From contig NZ_QMEW01000007.1 of assembly GCF_003284965.1 (NCBI RefSeq), positions 124,001-188,000 of the forward strand: a stretch of DNA of 64,000 bases. Reading direction: 5' to 3'. Below are positions 59,141-64,000 of this stretch, piece by piece; position 1 is the first letter of the stretch; every line of letters begins with the position of its first letter. Below the pieces are notes generated by a model. It saw only the letters and a list, made by a program, of their open reading frames with translations, searched no databases and was not told the origin of the DNA. Source of the DNA: Mycolicibacterium sp. GF69. GTDB lineage: Bacteria; Actinomycetota; Actinomycetes; Mycobacteriales; Mycobacteriaceae. A program made the position numbers and the translations under genes.

Positions 59141-59737
59141 ATGGAGCTGGCTCTGCAGAGCTCGCTGTTCGAGCACGCCGAACGCCGCCATCTCGGCAAC
59201 GGGGCCTGGATCGACTTTCGGTCCGGGTGGCTGGACGACGCCGACTCGCTGTTCACCGAGTTGTCCGAGGCCATCCCATGGCGCGCCGAACGCAGGCCGA
59301 TGTACGACCGCGTCGTCGACGTTCCCCGTCTGGTCAGCTTCCACAATCTGGTCGACGACCCGCCGCCTCATCCACGCCTCAAGCAGATCCGTCGTCGGCT
59401 CAACGACGCCTACGCCGGTGAACTCGGCGAACCGTTCACCACCGCCGGGCTGTGCCTGTACCGCGACGGCGACGACAGCGTCGCCTGGCACGGCGACACC
59501 GTCGGCCGCAGCAGCACCGAGGACACCATGGTCGCGATCGTGGGCCTCGGCGCGACAAGGACTTTCGCATTGCGGCCACGCGGCGGCGGCAAGTCGTTAC
59601 GGCTGCAACATTCGCACGGCGATCTGCTCGTGATGGGCGGCTCGTGCCAGCGCACCTGGGAGCACGCGATACCGAAGACGACACGGCCTGTCGGCCCGCG
59701 GATCAGCATCCAGTTCCGCCCGCACGACGTGCGTTAA
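59141..59737 (+). CDS. AlkB-like 2-oxoglutarate/Fe(II) dioxygenase
   Basis: The 198-residue protein has the double-stranded beta-helix iron ligands H117-x-D119 (W-H-G-D) and H175 (W-E-H-A), and the 2-oxoglutarate arginines R187 and R193 (P-R-I-S-I-Q-F-R). The layout is that of AlkB-family DNA/RNA demethylases, which remove alkyl groups from N1-methyladenine and N3-methylcytosine. It lies 34 bases after soxR but has its own leaderless promoter. The convergent DUF5642-like gene overlaps its stop by four bases. Confidence 0.88.
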   Translation: MELALQSSLFEHAERRHLGNGAWIDFRSGWLDDADSLFTELSEAIPWRAERRPMYDRVVDVPRLVSFHNLVDDPPPHPRLKQIRRRLNDAYAGELGEPFTTAGLCLYRDGDDSVAWHGDTVGRSSTEDTMVAIVGLGATRTFALRPRGGGKSLRLQHSHGDLLVMGGSCQRTWEHAIPKTTRPVGPRISIQFRPHDVR

Positions 59738-60396
59738 GCCCGGACCGCATCGACCGCGGCGACAAGCAGATCGCGGGCGCGTTGCGTGTCAACCTTCGCG
59801 ACCGGCTGGTCGGGCAGCACCAAGGGGTTCGCGGTGACGATCACCAGAAAGGAACCGAAACTGGCGAGGTAGTTGTACAGCTCGCCGGTGCGGGGTTTGC
59901 CGTCGACCGTCGTCTGCACCACCCGGTGGGTGCCCAGCGTCTGCACCCCCTCCATCTGCGGCGCGTCGACGACTTCGACCAGCCCTCGCATCCCACCGCC
60001 GGCGAACCCGACCTTGCGGCAGTTGTCGGCGGGCGCGTCGACCGACGCGGCCTCAGATGTCTCGACGGCGATTGCGATGAACCGATTGCCCTCGCCCTCG
60101 GCCGTCGTCGCCGCCATGTTGCCCTGGGCGCCGGCAGGCAGCATCTGCCGGTTCGCGAACGACGCGCAGTCGGCGGGTTCGAACGTCATCCCCTGCGGCA
60201 GTTCCTGCCGGGCGAACAACCGCGGGTCGATACCGCTCGGCCCGACGTCGGTGACCGCGAAATCGGGTCCGAAGCTCGTTCGGACATCCTTGACGCGGGC
60301 GATGTCGGCGTTCGAGACATCGTCGGCCGGTTGACCGGTCGCACAAGCGGTGAGCGCACCGGCGCAGGCGAATACCAGTACGGCCCTCTTCGACAT
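59734..60396 (-). CDS. DUF5642/DUF3558-like secreted lipoprotein
   Basis: The 220-residue exported protein has a short signal peptide ending in the lipobox A-L-T-A-C at about residue 18. The remaining part has D-N-C-R-K-V-like cysteine/aspartate patterns and T-F-E-P-A-D-C near residue 72-78, typical of mycobacterial DUF5642/DUF3558-type proteins of unknown function. The ATG at 60396 follows a TAACCT -10 box by eight bases, so it may be leaderless. The open frame extends upstream through the gap, but that part is arginine-rich shadow. Confidence 0.7.
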   Translation of the reverse strand: MSKRAVLVFACAGALTACATGQPADDVSNADIARVKDVRTSFGPDFAVTDVGPSGIDPRLFARQELPQGMTFEPADCASFANRQMLPAGAQGNMAATTAEGEGNRFIAIAVETSEAASVDAPADNCRKVGFAGGGMRGLVEVVDAPQMEGVQTLGTHRVVQTTVDGKPRTGELYNYLASFGSFLVIVTANPLVLPDQPVAKVDTQRARDLLVAAVDAVRA

Positions 60397-60425
60397 CGCC
60401 GCACAGGTTACCCGGCGAGACGGGC

Positions 60426-61112
60426 TCAACCGCGTAAGGCCGACACCGTTTTCCCCATGAGATCGGCGGCGAAGTCCGAGCCGAGTTGCGGGTTCGGTGA
60501 ACCGGGGTCGGTGACGACCGCGACGAAAGCGACGTGATCCTTCAGGTACGCGGTGACGGTGTCGGCGTGCGAATGTGTTTCGGTACCGCCCTCGACGACC
60601 GTCGTGCTCGCCGTGGACATCGCGACCGTCGACGCACCGGCGATTTCCGGGGCGGGTTCGAGCGTGACGGTCCCGGTGGTGCGTCCGCCCGAGACCGTCC
60701 ACCGCGCGCATTCGTCGATCACCGTCGGGTCGGCGTCCTTCGGCTCTGCGGCGACGACGGCGTAGACGATGCCTCCCGGACCCGATGCCGACCAGCCGTC
60801 GGAGCTGGTGGCACCCGCGGTCGGGTCGGCCAGTACGGCACATCCGGCGGGATCCGTACGCCAGGGCGCGCGGTATCCCCACGCGGTGATCGGTCCGACC
60901 GGACCACGGAGGTCGGCGAACTCGTAGCCGGCCGGCAGGGCGGTGCGGACCCGGTCGATTCTGCCCGGATTGATCGGCGCCGTGGCGTCCGGATTAGTCG
61001 TCTGATCCGGGGACCGCTCGGCCGTCGCGCAGGCGGCCGGACAGATCGCAAGGAACGCGACCACCGCGAAGATGCGTCGACGGGTGGCTGACCGACGATC
61101 TGCAGATGGCAA
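60426..61112 (-). CDS. DUF5642-like exported protein
   Basis: The 228-residue protein has a basic N-terminus (R-R-S-A-T-R-R-R) and a hydrophobic segment ending P-A-A-C-A, suggesting a lipoprotein signal. The body contains G-Y-E-F-A-D-L-R-G-P-V-G and C-A-V-L-A-D-P, similar to the neighbouring protein's family. Both seem to be paralogous and may be co-transcribed (gap about 30 bases). The start is TTG with AAGAG upstream, so it is less certain. No function is known. Confidence 0.65.
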   Translation of the reverse strand: MPSADRRSATRRRIFAVVAFLAICPAACATAERSPDQTTNPDATAPINPGRIDRVRTALPAGYEFADLRGPVGPITAWGYRAPWRTDPAGCAVLADPTAGATSSDGWSASGPGGIVYAVVAAEPKDADPTVIDECARWTVSGGRTTGTVTLEPAPEIAGASTVAMSTASTTVVEGGTETHSHADTVTAYLKDHVAFVAVVTDPGSPNPQLGSDFAADLMGKTVSALRG

Positions 61113-61168
61113 GTTCGGCTCTTCGGAAGACGGGTGGCGGGCGCGCTATACGGAGTATGGCAGCCGGG

Positions 61169-63013
61169 TCAGGCTGCGGCGTCCCCCTGGGCCCCGCCGG
61201 CGGCGCCGGCCGCACCGGGAGCGTCAGTGGTGGCGTCGGCCGTGGTGTGGGCGGTGGGATCGCCTGGCTCCGAAACCTTTTCAGCGCCAGGAGCCCCCTT
61301 GACGTTGGAGCCGGCCGCGGGCCGTGAACCCATCCGAATCGGCGAATCGAACTTGATGGGGCCACGCAGTTTGGGCAGCTTGGGCAACTTGGGCAGGCCG
61401 GGCTTGGCAGCGGCCGGTGCCGGCGTGCTGGTGAGCGAGCTTTCGGCGTTCGCACCACCGGCCTGCCCGACACCCTCCTGCTCGACACCTTCCTTGCCGA
61501 CGCCTTCCTGGTCGACACTGGCCTCATCGACGACCTCTTGGCCGCGTTCCTGACCGTCCTGGGCCGCGGGTTGCGTCTCACCCTCGCCCTCGAGCGGCGT
61601 CTTCTCGACGAGCACCACCGGCTTTGCCTCCGACGCCCTGTGCTCGAGCGAGTCCTTCGGGGACGCGGCGGCCGGTTCGTCTCCCGCGATGACGGTTTCG
61701 TCGTTCTGGCCATCGGCTCTGGCCGACGACCACATCATTGACATCTGCGCGCCGTCGTCGTCGGTCGGCGCCGCCGGCAGGTCGGGACCGCCGACACCGA
61801 AGGGACTGGTCGTCGGCTGCGTGCCCAAAGGACGAGCCCCCGAGATTTCCTCGATCGCGTCGTCGATTCCGACCGGAATGGACCGCACCAGGTTGATGGC
61901 CGTCTTGATCGGGTTCCGGAACGGAAGCAGGCCCACCTTCGTCGCGACACCGGGACTGACGTCACGCTCGTAAGCCCCCTCGATCAGCACGCGTAGCGGG
62001 GCGTCCAGAAGCGTCAGGATCGGCGACGGCACCACACCTGCGAACGGCGTCAGGATCGGCAGCCGCTTCGTTGGGTAGAGGTAGTAGTCGGTGTCGCCGT
62101 AGGAGCCCTGATACTGCGCGTCGTCGAAATCCGCGTTCTGCAGATCACCGTGGAGGTAGTAATAGCCGGCGACGGCGTTGATCATGGCCAGCACATTGGT
62201 GAGGCTGGCGGGCGCGTCGCCGCCGAGACCGTCGTATTGCGCGGCCACATCCACCGTCGGCATACACGGCCCCGTCTCGCCGCAGGTGTTCGTGGGGGTG
62301 GCGCCGTGGAAGGTGATCCCGATGATCGGGATCGTCAGGCCCTCGGGCCCGCGCGCCAGGATTCCGCCGTTGGGGCGCATCGGGTTGGCCAGGAGGAAGA
62401 ACGAGGTCTCGGGAGTCGGCTCGCCCGGAGCCGTGGGAACCCGCGGATCGGCGATCAGCGCCCGCTTCACCAGAGACGCGACCACGGCGCTCTGCGAATA
62501 GCCGAAGACCACGTAGTCCTCGTCCGCGGCCGGAGGCACATCGGGGTCTGCAGCCGGATCGACGTTGTAACTGGCGTCGTGGTTGTAGTTGCAGGACGCA
62601 GCTCCGCGAACGCACCCATTCAGGCTCAGCACACCGTCACGGACTGAAGAGTCGAAGGTCTTGCTCCCGAAGACCGGGAAGAACGCCGCGGGATAGACGA
62701 CGGCATAGACATTGCGGTCGACATTGCGGTCGACCTCCCCGATCCGTGGGTCACCGGTTCCGGTGGGCGCACCCGCGGCGGGGTTGATGAAGAAGTTGAC
62801 GGCGTTGTCCAGGTAGCTGCTGATGTACAGCGGATCGTCCGGCGGGGTGCTCAACGGGTGCTCGGTACCGCCCATGATCAACGCGCTCGCCGCCAACTGC
62901 ACCGCGGTCGCGGTCGTCCACGCCACCGCCACGGCGATCGCCGCGAGCACCGCCAAGCACATCGCCCCCAGCGAACGCAGCGCCGCCTTCATCCGCGCGC
63001 TCTGGACCCCCAT
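61169..63013 (-). CDS. PE-PPE-domain alpha/beta hydrolase without PE or PPE
   Basis: The 614-residue exported protein has an N-terminal signal/anchor (residues 8-45) and a PE-PPE-type serine hydrolase domain (about residues 55-330) with the nucleophile elbow V-F-G-Y-S-Q-S-A. The C-terminal 170 residues are low-complexity, with E-G-V-G-x-E-G-V-E-Q repeats, L-P-K-L-P-K-L-P-K-L, and an alanine/glycine-rich end. Relatives of this fold include mycobacterial lipases/esterases. The start ATG has GAGGGG upstream; an ATG at 62992 is a possible alternative. Substrate unknown. Confidence 0.75.
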   Translation of the reverse strand: MGVQSARMKAALRSLGAMCLAVLAAIAVAVAWTTATAVQLAASALIMGGTEHPLSTPPDDPLYISSYLDNAVNFFINPAAGAPTGTGDPRIGEVDRNVDRNVYAVVYPAAFFPVFGSKTFDSSVRDGVLSLNGCVRGAASCNYNHDASYNVDPAADPDVPPAADEDYVVFGYSQSAVVASLVKRALIADPRVPTAPGEPTPETSFFLLANPMRPNGGILARGPEGLTIPIIGITFHGATPTNTCGETGPCMPTVDVAAQYDGLGGDAPASLTNVLAMINAVAGYYYLHGDLQNADFDDAQYQGSYGDTDYYLYPTKRLPILTPFAGVVPSPILTLLDAPLRVLIEGAYERDVSPGVATKVGLLPFRNPIKTAINLVRSIPVGIDDAIEEISGARPLGTQPTTSPFGVGGPDLPAAPTDDDGAQMSMMWSSARADGQNDETVIAGDEPAAASPKDSLEHRASEAKPVVLVEKTPLEGEGETQPAAQDGQERGQEVVDEASVDQEGVGKEGVEQEGVGQAGGANAESSLTSTPAPAAAKPGLPKLPKLPKLRGPIKFDSPIRMGSRPAAGSNVKGAPGAEKVSEPGDPTAHTTADATTDAPGAAGAAGGAQGDAAA

Positions 63014-63119
63014 ACCCGTCCCCTCTCACAACGATGGTCGGCACCCCCGCACGAGCCTGCGCACAGCTAACCACTTCGAAGCGCCATAGCAAAATGTTTC
63101 CGACATCGCACCCGACGGC

Positions 63120-63135
63120 CGTAACGGCTGTTACG
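63120..63135. promoter_or_regulatory. Palindrome in the gap between divergent exported-protein genes
   Basis: CGTAAC-GGCT-GTTACG is a perfect 6-bp inverted repeat with a four-base centre, about 70 bases upstream of the lipoprotein start. It could be an operator for either divergent gene. No other signal is seen in this gap. Confidence 0.3.
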
Positions 63136-63205
63136 CACGTTTTACCCTGCGGATGACCGATGCCGCCCGTAGGCTACGGCGCAAATCGAACCGATGGAGG
63201 AGCAA

Positions 63206-63910
63206 ATGAGCACGACTATGAGGGCCGGCATCATCGCCGTTGCAGCCGTGGCAATCGGTCTCGGCGTTGCCGGCTGCGGCTCCGACACGGAGACCGGATC
63301 GGCCACGAAGGCCACGACCTCGGACGAAGCGACCACGTCGGAAACCACCGCATCGGCCGAACCGACCACCCAGGCACCGGCCGCGGGTGCGCACTACACG
63401 ATCGTCGACTACATCCGCGACAACCAGATCGTCGAGACCCCGGTCAAGCGCGGCGACCCCGGTGCGCCGAACATCGACCTACCATTCCCGCCCGGCTGGA
63501 GTGACGCCGGACCCCGCACTCCGCAATGGGCCTACGGGGCAATCGTTTCCGATGACCCCGCCATGGCAGACGATCCCCCGACCATCATCGCGCTGCTGTC
63601 GAAACTGACCGGCAATGTCGACCCGGCGAAGATCCTCGAGTTCGCTCCCGCCGAGATCCAGAATCTGCCCGAGTACGAAGGGGCGGAGCAGGGTTCACCA
63701 TCGACCCTGTCCGATTTCGAGGCAGTGCAGATCGGCGGGACCTACACCAAGGACGGCGTTCTGCGGGTGATCGCTCAGAAGACCGTCGTGATCCCCGGCC
63801 AGGACGGGCTCTACGTGCTGCAACTCAACGCCGACGGCCGCGAGGACCAGATGACGGCATTGATGGACGCCACCGCGGTGATCGACGATCAGACCACGAT
63901 CACGCCCTGA
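63206..63910 (+). CDS. LpqN/LpqT family lipoprotein
   Basis: The 234-residue exported lipoprotein has a signal peptide ending in the lipobox G-V-A-G-C at about residue 24, a threonine/alanine/glutamate-rich linker (residues 27-58), and an LpqN-like domain with L-P-F-P-P-G-W-S-D-A and an I-Q-N-L-P-E-Y-E-G patch. It is a paralogue of lpqT at 28866 in domain type. GGAGGAG at 63197-63203 supports the ATG at 63206 over one at 63194. The linker suggests the folded part is held away from the membrane. Confidence 0.85.
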   Translation: MSTTMRAGIIAVAAVAIGLGVAGCGSDTETGSATKATTSDEATTSETTASAEPTTQAPAAGAHYTIVDYIRDNQIVETPVKRGDPGAPNIDLPFPPGWSDAGPRTPQWAYGAIVSDDPAMADDPPTIIALLSKLTGNVDPAKILEFAPAEIQNLPEYEGAEQGSPSTLSDFEAVQIGGTYTKDGVLRVIAQKTVVIPGQDGLYVLQLNADGREDQMTALMDATAVIDDQTTITP

Positions 63911-63929
63911 ATCAGGCGCGTGACCCGCA

Positions 63930-64000
63930 TCAGCCGACGGCCCGCACGACCTGGGTGACCGCCGCGCGGATCTGTTTGGTCAGCTCCGCCGAGAACGGCG
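63930..64000 (-). CDS. C-terminal end of an unidentified gene (truncated by window edge)
   Basis: On the minus strand the last 23 codons before a TGA stop at 63930-63932 read P-F-S-A-E-L-T-K-Q-I-R-A-A-V-T-Q-V-V-R-A-V-G. The segment is helix-like and has normal codon use. It is too short to assign a family, and the frame stays open to the window edge. Confidence 0.45.
   Translation of the reverse strand, partial: PFSAELTKQIRAAVTQVVRAVG

Overview
This window comes from a high-GC actinobacterium, almost certainly a Mycobacterium/Mycolicibacterium. The long block from ppx2 to arcA (about 14.8-58.6 kb) keeps the gene order of the M. tuberculosis Rv1026-Rv1001 region: ppx2, DUF501, ftsB-like, eno, lpqU, mazG, mfd, tetR, tRNA-Gln, glmU, prs, lpqT, rplY, pth, pks16-type FAAL, ispE, ksgA, rpfB, tatD, metG, pabB, rsmI, pmt, arcA. 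Typical mycobacterial families (RpfB, LpqN/LpqT lipoproteins, WS/DGAT, Acg-type nitroreductases, a PE-PPE-fold hydrolase) agree. Many starts are GTG or TTG, and many genes look leaderless.

Region 1 (0.4-9.6 kb) is a nitrate respiration operon, narK-narGHJI, with tight or overlapping junctions. A cysteine-rich ArsR/SufR-like regulator and a divergent DoxX-family membrane protein follow, with a palindromic candidate operator between them. Region 2 (9.7-14.7 kb) is a hypoxia-type island: a 7Fe ferredoxin, a WS/DGAT acyltransferase, a PPOX-fold protein, two Acg-type nitroreductases and a very clear DosR/DevR response regulator without an adjacent DosS sensor. Candidate DosR boxes precede three of these units.

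Region 3 (14.8-29.5 kb) is the conserved housekeeping block. Between mazG and mfd it carries a secreted protein made of tandem P-x-V-x-V pentapeptides. Region 4 (29.5-38.7 kb) contains genes that interrupt the M. tuberculosis-like order: a hairpin-flanked AbiEi/DUF559-like gene and an SDR before rplY, then, after pth, a DUF7064-like gene, a COG3687 hydrolase, a TetR regulator, an APH-like phosphotransferase and a DrrAB-type ABC exporter. The TetR gene and the phosphotransferase share three copies of one operator, (T)TACAT-N12-ATGTAA.

Region 5 (38.7-48.5 kb) holds the FAAL, ispE with a divergent soluble non-RD Ser/Thr kinase, ksgA-rpfB-tatD, metG and NADP-glutamate dehydrogenase. ksgA appears to start at CTG. 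Region 6 (48.5-52.8 kb) is a tandem duplication of [NDH-2-like flavoprotein + ECF41 sigma factor]; each copy has its own ECF41-type promoter. Region 7 (52.8-64 kb) holds pabB, rsmI, pmt, a second AbiEi-like gene preceded by a different 70-nt palindrome, arcA, soxR, an AlkB-like dioxygenase, small secreted proteins, a PE-PPE-fold hydrolase and an LpqN-like lipoprotein.

The most unusual features are the palindrome-associated AbiEi/DUF559 gene pair, the three-site TetR regulon, the duplicated ECF41 cassettes, the non-canonical ksgA start, and back-to-back leaderless promoters that share one TA dinucleotide.
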